DNA from: an uncultured Flavobacteriales bacterium
GTDB lineage: Bacteria; Bacteroidota; Bacteroidia; Flavobacteriales; Weeksellaceae
NCBI GenBank assembly: GCA_937973555.1
Contig: CALJKL010000046.1
Location: 1 to 64,000, forward strand
Length of the DNA stretch: 64,000 nt
Direction: 5' to 3'
The notes under the pieces are model-generated. The model was not told the origin of the DNA, made no database searches, and saw only the letters and a list, made by a program, of their open reading frames with translations. Below are positions 1 through 8,420 of this stretch, piece by piece. The translations under genes and the position numbers were made by a program. Every line of letters starts with the position of its first letter. The first letter of the stretch is position 1.

Positions 1-214
1 GGGACTTTCTTCATTCGCCCAAGAAATTCTTCCGCATTCCACATTAAGGGGTTAATTCCATATAGCGCTGGTTTATCAGCATCATCGTCTACACCCCTTA
101 TTCAGCAAGGTCTATAGAGCGAGCATTGATAGTTTCATCCTCTAATGGTAATTTTACAACCCATTGAATATCAACAAGATTTTCTGATTTTAAAAATATA
201 AATATTCCAACATA
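1..214 (-). pseudogene. Decayed gene fragment, family not recognised
   Basis: On the minus strand a 38-codon open stretch (214 to 101) has no start codon. It ends with residues IQWVVKLPLEDETINARSID-LAE and a stop at 98-100. A second open stretch in a different frame (95 to the window edge) reads GVDDDADKPALYGINPLMWN and onwards. Both look protein-like in composition, and a one-base frame change near 96-100 would join them, so this is probably a frameshifted remnant of one gene running off the left edge. I do not recognise the family. An unrelated pair of chance open stretches cannot be excluded. Confidence 0.35.
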
Positions 215-220
215 TTAAAA

Positions 221-235
221 TGTTGCTAAGCAACA
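221..235. repeat. Short perfect inverted repeat
   Basis: TGTTGC-TAA-GCAACA is a perfect 6-bp inverted repeat inside the decayed, gene-poor left edge (1-497). It could be a relic of a mobile-element end or an operator. Nothing else ties it to a function. Confidence 0.3.
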
Positions 236-301
236 GGTGATAATTGATCAGCTCTGACATTACCAAGACAGCCCAGGCATGCGGAATGAAATAACATCTT
301 A

Positions 302-408
302 AATTGTATCCCGTCTATGAGACTAATAAAGAAACTTAAGAACTACGTGTTACAAGTGTTTTTGATGAAGGTAGGGAAAAAGGCCATGTTGAGTCAATTC
401 TCTTTAAG
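302..408 (+). pseudogene. Decayed fragment, possible Rpn/PD-(D/E)XK transposase C-terminal tail
   Basis: The plus strand reads KLYPVYETNKET, a stop, then ELRVTSVFDEGREKGHVESI and a second stop within the next few residues. The charged FDEGREKGHVE tail resembles the C-terminal end of Rpn-family (PD-(D/E)XK nuclease family transposase) proteins, which often finish in EGREEG-type repeats. There is no start codon and there is an in-frame stop, so if real it is a dead remnant. The family guess rests on a short, low-complexity tail and is weak. Confidence 0.25.
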
Positions 409-436
409 AGGTAAGCACGGTTAAGGTGGATTTGCT

Positions 437-473
437 AAAAAAAGTTAAAATCATTTTCAGATTTTAACTTTTT
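437..473 (-). terminator. Intrinsic terminator of malQ
   Basis: A perfect AT-rich stem (AAAAAGTTAAAATC at 439-452 pairs with GATTTTAACTTTTT at 460-473) around a 7-nt loop lies 25 bp past the malQ stop. On the minus strand it is followed by a run of seven T. The plus-strand side is also T-rich, so it may work in both directions. Confidence 0.75.
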
Positions 474-497
474 ATTTTTTTAGGTTTATTATAAAAA

Positions 498-3149
498 TTA
501 TTGCCTTCCGCTTTCTTCCACAAAATGCGCAATTTTATTATTGAATTCATCTTTTTGCAAAAGCTCTTCAATTGAAATATGCATTCTGTACCTCCAATAA
601 TGTGGAAAAACCGCAGGATTATTAATCCTTTCGTCATCCGCATACGGATTTACAATTTCATAATCTGTGGCAAAATATTCCTGAATAGGGAAAATAGCCA
701 GCATTGCCTGAGAATGGAGATGCTGTTTCATAATGATTTTCGCCAATTCTGGAAGCAGCTCCGAAGGGGCCACACCAGGCTGATTAAGCTGATGATTGAA
801 ATAATTTTGAGTTAATTCTTTATTTTCTTTCCACCATTGTCTTAGCGTAGAACTATCATGTGAAGATGCCGTTACTACGTTCATATATCCTGCTGATTGA
901 GGATCATAGAAAGGTACATCTTCTTTTGGCGAACGCTGCACCTTAAGTGCGGTAATACCCAATTGATCCATCACCACAGGCACACAATCAGGCACAAGAC
1001 CAAGGTCTTCGCCACAAATCAGCATATCCGTAGCACTTAGCAACATTGGTAGTTTTTCCATGGCTTTCTGATACCATAGACCGTCTTGGCGTTTAAAGAA
1101 ATAATCGATATACAAATTGTACAAAGCATTCTTTTCCCAATCCGGAAGATATTTGAAAGAATCTGTTTTATTGATGTTAAATCTAGGATGGTATACATAA
1201 TCATCACCATTAAACTCTTGCAAGAACAATACATTTGCTGCAAGGTTAATAAGTTTTTCCTCTGCCCAGTTTCTAGGATTTTCTTTGAAATAGTCCGTCA
1301 GTTTTCTCTGTGAATCATATTCAGGCTTAAAGAAATACAGTCCATTTTCCTGATACATAAAATGCTCTACAATGGTATCTTTTTCATACCCGAAATAATT
1401 CCAAAGAATTTCATCATTAATGAATGGCTTGCAATATCTGTCGAAATTAAAAGGAACATGTCTTGCCGCAAATTCTTCCAGCGTCACCGGAACAGCAGGG
1501 TAAAAATAACCCAAGAGACCTTGCGTAGCAGACATTGGCATTCTCCAGATTCTGAAAAAACCAAGAATGTGATCTATCCTCATCGCATCAAAATAACGGG
1601 CAATAACATGGAAACGTTTTTTCCACCAATCGTAATCATTGGCCTGCATTACTTCCCAATTGTAGGTAGGGAATTCCCAGTTTTGTCCCAAATCCGAAAA
1701 TTCATCTGGTGGTGCACCGGCCTGGAAATCCATTCCGAACAGTTCCGGTTCTGTCCAAGCTTCTACGGAATATCTGTAGATCCCTATCGGTAAATCTCCT
1801 TTCAGAGAAATTCCCAAACCATGAGCATAATCTACAGCATTTTTCAATTGAAGATGCAACTGATACTGCACCCATGCATGGAGCATCACGGCTTCATAAT
1901 CGGCATGATTGCTTTCAAACATTTGGGCAATTTTACCTGCTACATATTTTTTATGGGTTTTCCAATTGTTAAAATTAGGCGTATTGTTTTTATCCCTCAA
2001 TACGCAGAAAGCAACATAAGGCTTCAGCCAATCTGTATTTTCCTTGAGGAATTTTATAAATTCTTTATCTTTTAAAATCTCATTTTTATGAGTTTCAAAA
2101 ATAACATGCAAAAACTTCCATTTACCGGAAATCATTTGTTCGTAGTCTACAAATTTTTCCGCATTCAGTTCTTCTTTTTTTACAATATATTCTTTCTGAA
2201 GGCTTTCTGGAATAGCATATTGAAGACTCTCTAAACTCAGGTATTGAGGATGTAGGGCATATACCGAAATGGCGGCATAAGGATAAGAATCCGTCCAACT
2301 GTAATTGGCAGTAGTATCATTAATTGGCAGAATTTGAATGATAGAGAGATTGGTTTTATGAGCCCAATCTGCCAATTTCTTCAAATCAGGAAACTCTCCA
2401 ACTCCAAAACCGCCTTCGCTTCTCAAACTAAAAACAGGAATAGCCACTCCTGCAGCCTTATATAGTTGTTCTATATTAAACCTGAAAAAATGATCTGCCT
2501 GTACCTGCAGTACTTCAGGATCCTGATTAGGGAATGCCAATCTGTTGTCTCCATATTCTATGGCAATAATCTTACCCTGTTTTTCATCAAGAATAGCATA
2601 TTTATACTGTACGAAATCTTTTTGGCTTCTAAGATCTACCGCCAGTTCCCAAACACCTATTGAAGTTTGTACCATTTTTGAAGCTGAAGCATAATCCCAA
2701 TTACCCAAAGCTTCGTTGTTCCCCATAATCACCAGATGCCAGTCATGCGAATAAAGGGGAGCTTCTATTCTAAAGTGATGTGTATGTTTTTTGAGAATCG
2801 AAACCTTCTCGGGTTTAAATTCTCCAAATTTATTCTGAAGAATTTTATTGTTAAGATAATTTTCCGGAAAATTTTTATTGTTCCAAACATCATAAATATT
2901 GTATTCAGAAAAATTATTGACAAAATTAAATCGATGAAGACAAATTTCTTCGTCTATAACTTGGTTGTTTTCATCTACAACCTGATATTTATATTCTATG
3001 GTTTTTGAGAAGAAGTCTATTTCCGTTTTCCAATTTCTATTATCGGCAAAATGCAAGTCGTAGGTCTGTATATTTTTACCGTCCAGAACCTTCAGCACCA
3101 CCTTTTGGCCAAATTGAGTTCCGTAATTAATCGTGAAATATAATTTCAT
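498..3149 (-). CDS. malQ: 4-alpha-glucanotransferase (amylomaltase, GH77) with N-terminal starch-binding modules
   Basis: Transfers alpha-1,4-glucan segments between maltodextrins, a cytoplasmic step in maltose/glycogen use. At 883 residues it is the long Bacteroidota form. The N-terminal ~250 residues look like two carbohydrate-binding (CBM20-like) modules; the second contains the LGNWD...W pattern near residue 150. The GH77 catalytic domain follows. Visible active-site motifs are RIDH (nucleophile Asp, about residue 524), GEDLG (acid/base Glu, about 713) and SSHDSS (stabilising Asp, about 762). The gene stands alone, closed by the hairpin at 437-473. Cell location is inferred from the lack of a signal peptide. 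Confidence 0.95.
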   Translation of the reverse strand: MKLYFTINYGTQFGQKVVLKVLDGKNIQTYDLHFADNRNWKTEIDFFSKTIEYKYQVVDENNQVIDEEICLHRFNFVNNFSEYNIYDVWNNKNFPENYLNNKILQNKFGEFKPEKVSILKKHTHHFRIEAPLYSHDWHLVIMGNNEALGNWDYASASKMVQTSIGVWELAVDLRSQKDFVQYKYAILDEKQGKIIAIEYGDNRLAFPNQDPEVLQVQADHFFRFNIEQLYKAAGVAIPVFSLRSEGGFGVGEFPDLKKLADWAHKTNLSIIQILPINDTTANYSWTDSYPYAAISVYALHPQYLSLESLQYAIPESLQKEYIVKKEELNAEKFVDYEQMISGKWKFLHVIFETHKNEILKDKEFIKFLKENTDWLKPYVAFCVLRDKNNTPNFNNWKTHKKYVAGKIAQMFESNHADYEAVMLHAWVQYQLHLQLKNAVDYAHGLGISLKGDLPIGIYRYSVEAWTEPELFGMDFQAGAPPDEFSDLGQNWEFPTYNWEVMQANDYDWWKKRFHVIARYFDAMRIDHILGFFRIWRMPMSATQGLLGYFYPAVPVTLEEFAARHVPFNFDRYCKPFINDEILWNYFGYEKDTIVEHFMYQENGLYFFKPEYDSQRKLTDYFKENPRNWAEEKLINLAANVLFLQEFNGDDYVYHPRFNINKTDSFKYLPDWEKNALYNLYIDYFFKRQDGLWYQKAMEKLPMLLSATDMLICGEDLGLVPDCVPVVMDQLGITALKVQRSPKEDVPFYDPQSAGYMNVVTASSHDSSTLRQWWKENKELTQNYFNHQLNQPGVAPSELLPELAKIIMKQHLHSQAMLAIFPIQEYFATDYEIVNPYADDERINNPAVFPHYWRYRMHISIEELLQKDEFNNKIAHFVEESGRQ

Positions 3150-3247
3150 TTGATAAGTTTTTCAACTGACGAATTTACAAAAATTATGGATGGAATAAGA
3201 AATTATATCCATATTATTTAAATGACGTTTGGCAGCGTTTCACAAAA

Positions 3248-3273
3248 AAACTCCGAGAATAATTTCGGAGTTT
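3248..3273 (-). terminator. Intrinsic terminator of cysS
   Basis: AAACTCCGA pairs with TCGGAGTTT around a short loop just past the cysS stop. On the minus strand a run of seven T follows. It separates cysS from malQ. Confidence 0.75.
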
Positions 3274-3279
3274 AATTTT

Positions 3280-4746
3280 TTAATTCAAAATATACGTGGT
3301 GCCTTCCCTACCATCTTTTAATTCTATGCCTTCGGCGAGAAGCTTATCTCTTATTTGGTCAGACAGTTCAAAATTTTTGGCTTTTCTTGCCTGATTTCTG
3401 AGTTCTATCAATACCTGAAGCGTTTGATCCAGTTTATCATTATTACTCTCTTCAATATTCTGAAGTCCCAAAACATCATATACAAAATCATTGATTATTG
3501 TTTTCAGTTCTTTTAAATCTTCTGCAGAGACACTTTCTTTACCGTCTTTTAGTTTGAAAATAAAACTTACCGCTTCAAAAAGATGTGCAATCAGAATCGG
3601 AGAATTAAAATCGTCTGTTAAAGCATCATAGCATTTTTCTTTCCATTCTTTCAAATTGAAAGAAGATGTTTTAGCACTCGTCAACGCATCAGAATTCACA
3701 AGTTTCACTGCCTCCATCAATCTTTGAAATCCTTTCTCTGAAGCCAACATCGCTTCATTGGAAATATCCAGAACACTTCTGTAATGGGCCTGAAGAAAAT
3801 TAAATCTTACTACACTCGGGTGAAATGGCTTTTCAAAAAAATCATTTTCCCCTGAAATCAATTGCTGTGGCAAAATATAGTTTCCTGTAGATTTGCTCAT
3901 TCTTTGCCCATTCATAGTCAACATATTGGCATGCATCCAGTATTTTACAGGAGACACACCATTACATCCTTTCCCTTGGGCAATTTCACATTCGTGATGC
4001 GGAAACTTCAGATCCATACCGGCTCCATGAATATCAAATTGTTCTCCCAAATATTTGGTAGACATAGCGGTACATTCTAGGTGCCACCCAGGGAAACCTT
4101 CTCCCCAAGGAGAAATCCATTTCATGATATGTTCAGGCGATGCTTTTTTCCAAAGGGCAAAATCCTGAGGATTTCTTTTCTCATCCTGACCGTCTAAATC
4201 TCTGGTATTGGCAAAAAGTTCGTCTATATTTCTTTTGGAAAGTTCCCCATAATTGCCGCCTTTTTCATTATATGCTCTTACATCAAAATACACTGAACCG
4301 TTACTTTCATAAGCCAGTCCTTTGACAATTAAATCTTTGGCAAGTTCTATCTGCTCTATAATATGACCTGTAGCCGTAGGCTCTATAGTAGGCGGAAGCA
4401 GGTTAAAATTTTCTAAAACTTTATGAAAATCTACCGTGTATTTTTGCACAATTTCCATAGGCTCCAGTTTCTCTAGACGAGATTGCTTGATGAATCTGTC
4501 GTTATTGATATCACCATCATCTGTTAAATGTCCGGCATCTGTAATGTTTCTTACATAACGTACTTTGTATCCCAAATGCACCAGACTTCTATAAATAAAA
4601 TCGAAGTTTAGGAAGGTTCTTACATTCCCCAAATGCACATTGCTGTATACCGTAGGACCACAAACGTACATCCCCACTTTATTTTCGTGTAAAGGCGTAA
4701 AGATTTCTTTTTCGGCGGTAAGTGAATTATATATTTTAAGTTGCAT
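3280..4746 (-). CDS. cysS: Cysteine--tRNA ligase
   Basis: Class I aminoacyl-tRNA synthetase that charges tRNA-Cys in the cytoplasm. At 488 residues it has the family length. Cys29 in YVCGPTVY is a zinc ligand, and the HIGH-type motif is HLGN at about 38-41. Further zinc ligands lie in GWHLEC and FPHHECE (about 220-250). The KMSKS loop is RMSKSTGN near 284. A C-terminal helical DALR region with the pattern LIELRNQARKAKNFELSDQI follows. It ends at a hairpin and has about 125 bp of AT-rich DNA upstream, so it is probably transcribed alone. Confidence 0.97.
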   Translation of the reverse strand: MQLKIYNSLTAEKEIFTPLHENKVGMYVCGPTVYSNVHLGNVRTFLNFDFIYRSLVHLGYKVRYVRNITDAGHLTDDGDINNDRFIKQSRLEKLEPMEIVQKYTVDFHKVLENFNLLPPTIEPTATGHIIEQIELAKDLIVKGLAYESNGSVYFDVRAYNEKGGNYGELSKRNIDELFANTRDLDGQDEKRNPQDFALWKKASPEHIMKWISPWGEGFPGWHLECTAMSTKYLGEQFDIHGAGMDLKFPHHECEIAQGKGCNGVSPVKYWMHANMLTMNGQRMSKSTGNYILPQQLISGENDFFEKPFHPSVVRFNFLQAHYRSVLDISNEAMLASEKGFQRLMEAVKLVNSDALTSAKTSSFNLKEWKEKCYDALTDDFNSPILIAHLFEAVSFIFKLKDGKESVSAEDLKELKTIINDFVYDVLGLQNIEESNNDKLDQTLQVLIELRNQARKAKNFELSDQIRDKLLAEGIELKDGREGTTYILN

Positions 4747-4872
4747 TATTTTATAATTAAGATTTAAAAATTAAAGAATTAAGATTTTATTTTATAAAAA
4801 TCAGCAACAACAGATTACTGTTATTGTAATAATTTGGGATGATATTTTTCTAAATCTGTTCATTTCTTAAAA

Positions 4873-5538
4873 TTAATCCAACTTCGCATGACTGCCTACA
4901 TAATGCAGAAACTCCTGTCTGGTAATAGGATTGGTACGGAAAATACCACTTAATTCTGCTGTAATGGTAGAACTGGCAGTATCCTTTATCCCCCTGCAAT
5001 TTACACAAAGGTGCTTGGCATCTATAATACATGCCACATCTTTGGTTCCCAAAGCCTCCTTCAGGGCATCCACTATCTGCATAGTAAGCCTTTCTTGTAC
5101 CTGCGGACGCTTTGCGTAATAATCTACAATTCTATTGATTTTAGATAGCCCTATCACTTCACCATTAGAAATATAGGCCACATGTGCCTTACCAATAATG
5201 GGTAAAAAATGATGCTCACAAAAAGAATATACCGTGATGTCTTTTTCTACCAGCATTTGTCTGTACTTATATTTATTGGTAAAAGTAGAAATGCCCGGTT
5301 TGTTTTCCGGAAGCAGCCCTCCGAAAATTTCATTCACATACATTTTAGCTACCCTTTTCGGAGAGTCCTTCAGGGAGTCGTCCGTCATATCAAGGCCTAA
5401 TGCATGCATTATCTCTTCAAATTTTTCTTCTATAATTTTTATTTTTTCTGCCGGTGTTTTTTCAAAAGCATCTTCCCGCAAAGGGGTGTGATCTTTCCCG
5501 GTAAAAAAATCGTCTTCTATATCTTCAAAATTGTTCAT
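4873..5538 (-). CDS. folE: GTP cyclohydrolase I (FolE type 1)
   Basis: Converts GTP to 7,8-dihydroneopterin triphosphate, the first step of folate/pterin synthesis. The 221-residue protein has the zinc and active-site signature SFCEHHFLPI (Cys about 108) and the second zinc cysteine in HLCVNCRGI (about 180). It has the RxQ-E-R-L-T substrate segment (RPQVQERLT). The N-terminal ~40 residues are an acidic extension, as is common in this family. The later folate gene folK is also in the window (53292-53729), but far away and not in the same operon. Confidence 0.97.
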   Translation of the reverse strand: MNNFEDIEDDFFTGKDHTPLREDAFEKTPAEKIKIIEEKFEEIMHALGLDMTDDSLKDSPKRVAKMYVNEIFGGLLPENKPGISTFTNKYKYRQMLVEKDITVYSFCEHHFLPIIGKAHVAYISNGEVIGLSKINRIVDYYAKRPQVQERLTMQIVDALKEALGTKDVACIIDAKHLCVNCRGIKDTASSTITAELSGIFRTNPITRQEFLHYVGSHAKLD

Positions 5539-5555
5539 AGCTCCAATTAATGTTA

Positions 5556-5563
5556 CAAAATTA
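5556..5563 (-). promoter_or_regulatory. Predicted -7 element of folE
   Basis: TAATTTTG on the minus strand matches the Bacteroidota -7 consensus TAnnTTTG and lies 18 bp upstream of the folE start codon. Confidence 0.6.
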
Positions 5564-5663
5564 CAGAAATATTTCTAATGCATTAAACTTATGAAAATGA
5601 GTATTTTACATTTTTAAGGCTTCTAATTTTTTTAAAAAAAAATGGTATTGGTCTGAAATTTTA

Positions 5664-5671
5664 TATATTTG
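5664..5671 (+). promoter_or_regulatory. Predicted -7 element of the acpP-fabF-rnc-pyk operon
   Basis: TATATTTG matches TAnnTTTG and lies 37 bp before the acpP ATG. The leader is A/T-rich without a Shine-Dalgarno sequence, as usual for highly expressed genes in this phylum. Confidence 0.65.
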
Positions 5672-5707
5672 CACTTGAATTAACAAAAATTTTTAAAACA
5701 AATTGCT

Positions 5708-5947
5708 ATGTCAGACATTACATCAAGAGTAAAAGCTATCATCGCAGATAAGCTAGACGTGGAAGAAACAGAAGTAACTCCTGAAGCAAGCTTCACTAAT
5801 GATTTAGGTGCAGATTCTTTAGATACTGTTGAGTTAATTATGGAATTCGAAAAAGAATTCAATATCCAAATTCCAGATGATCAAGCAGAGAAAATCACTA
5901 CTGTTGGTCACGCTATTGCTTACATTGAAGAAGTTATCAAACAATAA
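5708..5947 (+). CDS. acpP: Acyl carrier protein
   Basis: Small acidic carrier (79 residues) that holds growing fatty acyl chains on a 4'-phosphopantetheine arm. The attachment serine is Ser37 in GADSLDTVEL, the canonical DSL motif. It is the first gene of a compact operon, with fabF 27 bp downstream, the classic acpP-fabF pair. rnc then starts right after fabF, as in many bacteria. Confidence 0.98.
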   Translation: MSDITSRVKAIIADKLDVEETEVTPEASFTNDLGADSLDTVELIMEFEKEFNIQIPDDQAEKITTVGHAIAYIEEVIKQ

Positions 5948-5974
5948 TTTTTTTTAAAAGAAAAATTAAAACCT

Positions 5975-7222
5975 ATGGAATTGAAGAGAGTTGTAGTTAC
6001 AGGATTTGGTGCCATTACGCCAATTGGTAATAATGCTAATGAATATTGGGAAAACTTAGTAAAAGGTGTTAGCGGTGCTGCTCCTATTACTCTCTTCGAT
6101 TCTACTAACTTCAAAACAAAATTTGCCTGCGAAGTAAAAAACTTCAACCCTTTGGATCATTTCGAGAAAAAGGAGGCAAAAAAAATGGACCGCAACACCC
6201 AGTTTGGTATGGTGGCTGCCAGAGAGGCAGTAGCTCATTCCAGACTTTTAGAAGGTGATGTAGACAAAAACAGAATTGGGGTAATATGGGGTTCTGGTAT
6301 TGGCGGCTTAGAAACTTTCGAAACAGAAGTTTTGGGCTGGGCCAATTCTAACAACATCCCAAGATTCAATCCTTTCTTTATCCCAAAAATGATTGCGGAT
6401 ATCACTCCGGGACAAATCTCAATGGAATACGGTTTCCATGGGCCAAACTATGCTACCGTTTCTGCCTGTGCTTCTTCTGCCAACGCCCTTATTGATGCCA
6501 AGATGCTTATCCAATTAGGTAAAGCTAATGTCATTGTATGCGGAGGTTCTGAGGCTGCAGTTACTGCATCAGGAATGGGTGGCTTCAATGCTTTGATGGC
6601 TCTTTCTACAAGAAATGACGACTACAAGACGGCTTCAAGACCATTTGACAAAGACAGAGATGGATTTGTATTGGGTGAAGGTGCCGGATGTATCATCCTT
6701 GAAGAATATGAACATGCCAAACAACGCGGGGCTACCATCTATGCAGAGCTTTCCGGTGGAGGATTAAGTGCAGACGCCTATCACATGACGGCACCTCATC
6801 CAGAGGGCTTGGGCGCTTATTTAGTAATGAAAAATTGTTTAGAAGATGCAGGCGTAACTACTGATGAAGTAGACCATATCAACATGCATGGTACATCTAC
6901 TCCATTAGGAGATATTGCAGAGTCTAACGCAATTGCAAAACTTTTAGGCGAACATGCTTACGACATTCAGATCAACTCTACAAAATCTATGACTGGCCAC
7001 CTTTTGGGTGCTGCCGGGGTAATAGAAGCCATTGCTGCAATTGGAACTATTATTCATGGGGTTGTTCCTCCTACCATCAATCATTTTACTGATGACGAAA
7101 ACATCGACAGCAGATTAGATTTCACCTTTAATCATGCTGTGAAAAAAGATGTTAAAATAGCCATGAGTAATACTTTTGGTTTTGGTGGTCATAATGCTTG
7201 TGTTCTTTTCAAGAAAGTATAA
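5975..7222 (+). CDS. fabF: 3-oxoacyl-[acyl-carrier-protein] synthase II
   Basis: Condenses malonyl-ACP with acyl-ACP in fatty-acid elongation. The 415-residue thiolase-fold protein shows the full KAS Cys-His-His triad: Cys in SACASSANAL (about 165), His in HMHGTSTPLGD (about 304) and His in SMTGHLLGAAG (about 341). The glycine-rich C-terminal end SNTFGFGGHN is typical of FabF. It lies between acpP and rnc, with rnc starting on the base after the stop codon, so translation is probably coupled. Confidence 0.98.
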   Translation: MELKRVVVTGFGAITPIGNNANEYWENLVKGVSGAAPITLFDSTNFKTKFACEVKNFNPLDHFEKKEAKKMDRNTQFGMVAAREAVAHSRLLEGDVDKNRIGVIWGSGIGGLETFETEVLGWANSNNIPRFNPFFIPKMIADITPGQISMEYGFHGPNYATVSACASSANALIDAKMLIQLGKANVIVCGGSEAAVTASGMGGFNALMALSTRNDDYKTASRPFDKDRDGFVLGEGAGCIILEEYEHAKQRGATIYAELSGGGLSADAYHMTAPHPEGLGAYLVMKNCLEDAGVTTDEVDHINMHGTSTPLGDIAESNAIAKLLGEHAYDIQINSTKSMTGHLLGAAGVIEAIAAIGTIIHGVVPPTINHFTDDENIDSRLDFTFNHAVKKDVKIAMSNTFGFGGHNACVLFKKV

Positions 7223-7990
7223 ATGGGCTTAAGAAATTCATTAAAGAAATTTCTCAAAAAAAAAGTTTTTAAAAAAAAGACCGAAAAAGAAGCTTTGCTC
7301 TCTGCCAGAATAAGTAAAATTATTGGGCAAAGGGTAAATGACATTAAGTTATATCAAGAAGCTTTTTCCCTTAAAAATTCAACTAAAACCAATGATTCAG
7401 GAAATTTTGAAAGATTAGAATTTCTTGGTGATGCCGTTTTAGGAAGCATTATTTCTTGTTACCTCTACAAAAATTACCCTAACGAGAATGAAGGATTTCT
7501 TACGCAAATGAAATCTAAAATCGTGAACCGCAAGAATCTTAATTCTTTAGGTGAAAAACTAAAGCTTACAGATATTATCCAAAACGATAATAAGGGAAAT
7601 CTTGGTGAAAACATTTCCGGAAATCTTTTTGAAGCATTTATAGGAGCCATCTATATGGATTTTAAGTATGAAAAATGCAAAGATATTGTGATGAAAAAGC
7701 TTCTTACAGAAAAAGACATAGAAAAACTGGAAAACAAAATTGTAAGTTATAAAGGTCTTCTTCTGGAATGGAGTCAAAAGAAAAAGGTAGTTATAAGATA
7801 CGAAACCTCTGAAGAATTATTACCCAATAAAAGTATTATTTTCAGAAGTTGCATATATTTGAATGACGAAAAGATTTCTAATGCCTCAGAAACATCTAAG
7901 AAAAAGGCAGAAGAAAAATCGGCACAAAGAGCATTTTATACCTTAAATAAAAAAGAGAATATTGTTGAAAAACAAAAAGTTATTTCTTGA
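7223..7990 (+). CDS. rnc: Ribonuclease III
   Basis: Double-stranded-RNA endonuclease that processes rRNA precursors and structured mRNAs. At 255 residues it is slightly longer than usual because of a lysine-rich N-terminal extension (about 20 residues). The signature ERLEFLGDAVLG at 63-74 carries the catalytic Glu66 and Asp70, and a second metal-binding site lies in NLFEAFIGAIYMD (about 131-143). A double-stranded RNA-binding domain fills the C-terminal ~70 residues, with the terminal KKKAEEKSAQRA helix. Its 3' end overlaps the next gene. Confidence 0.96.
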   Translation: MGLRNSLKKFLKKKVFKKKTEKEALLSARISKIIGQRVNDIKLYQEAFSLKNSTKTNDSGNFERLEFLGDAVLGSIISCYLYKNYPNENEGFLTQMKSKIVNRKNLNSLGEKLKLTDIIQNDNKGNLGENISGNLFEAFIGAIYMDFKYEKCKDIVMKKLLTEKDIEKLENKIVSYKGLLLEWSQKKKVVIRYETSEELLPNKSIIFRSCIYLNDEKISNASETSKKKAEEKSAQRAFYTLNKKENIVEKQKVIS

Positions 7991-8420
7991 GTTGGATGAT
8001 GATGAGCCTATGAACATTGGGTTGATAAGGCTTACCAAAAAAGCACCTAATTACGAAGTGTTTTTTGAGATCAACAAACTGAATTCTTTTCAATTTTACA
8101 GAACAGATGATTTAATAGCAGAAGAGTTTAGTTTTTCAAAATTTGAAACCTATCTTCCGGAAACTAAAACCTATTATCATGTGCTTGCCAACAAATCTGC
8201 TCCCCTAAAGCAAAAAACTACAGACGAGCTGTTTTCTCAAACAGAAGAAATTAAGTTTTTACTGCCCAAAAATAAGGATGTGGAATATATAATTTATGCA
8301 AAGGATAGCTTTCCGGATTTTTCACTACTTTTGCTCCCGGAAAACATCTTGCAACCTATACAAGATTATTCCCTTCAACCACAAAATGAACTGTATAAGT
8401 TAATACAATATTATGAATAA
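7962..8420 (+). CDS. IPExxxVDY family protein
   Basis: A 152-residue protein of unknown function that in Bacteroidota commonly lies between rnc and pyk, as here. The family name comes from a short C-terminal motif; here it is the degenerate LLPKNKDVEYIIYAKD (about 105-120). The start is uncertain. The open frame begins at a TTG overlapping rnc by 29 bp, which keeps the conserved-looking KLFLELDDDE segment; the first ATG (8010) would remove it, so TTG is preferred. It overlaps pyk by 8 bp, so the two are surely co-transcribed. A role linked to RNA processing or glycolysis is only suggested by position. Confidence 0.8.
   Translation: MLKNKKLFLELDDDEPMNIGLIRLTKKAPNYEVFFEINKLNSFQFYRTDDLIAEEFSFSKFETYLPETKTYYHVLANKSAPLKQKTTDELFSQTEEIKFLLPKNKDVEYIIYAKDSFPDFSLLLLPENILQPIQDYSLQPQNELYKLIQYYE

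Noticed and set aside
579..3008. Several plus-strand open frames opposite malQ
   Set aside because: They lie fully antisense to a clear malQ coding frame, have no starts with promoter support and no recognisable domain.
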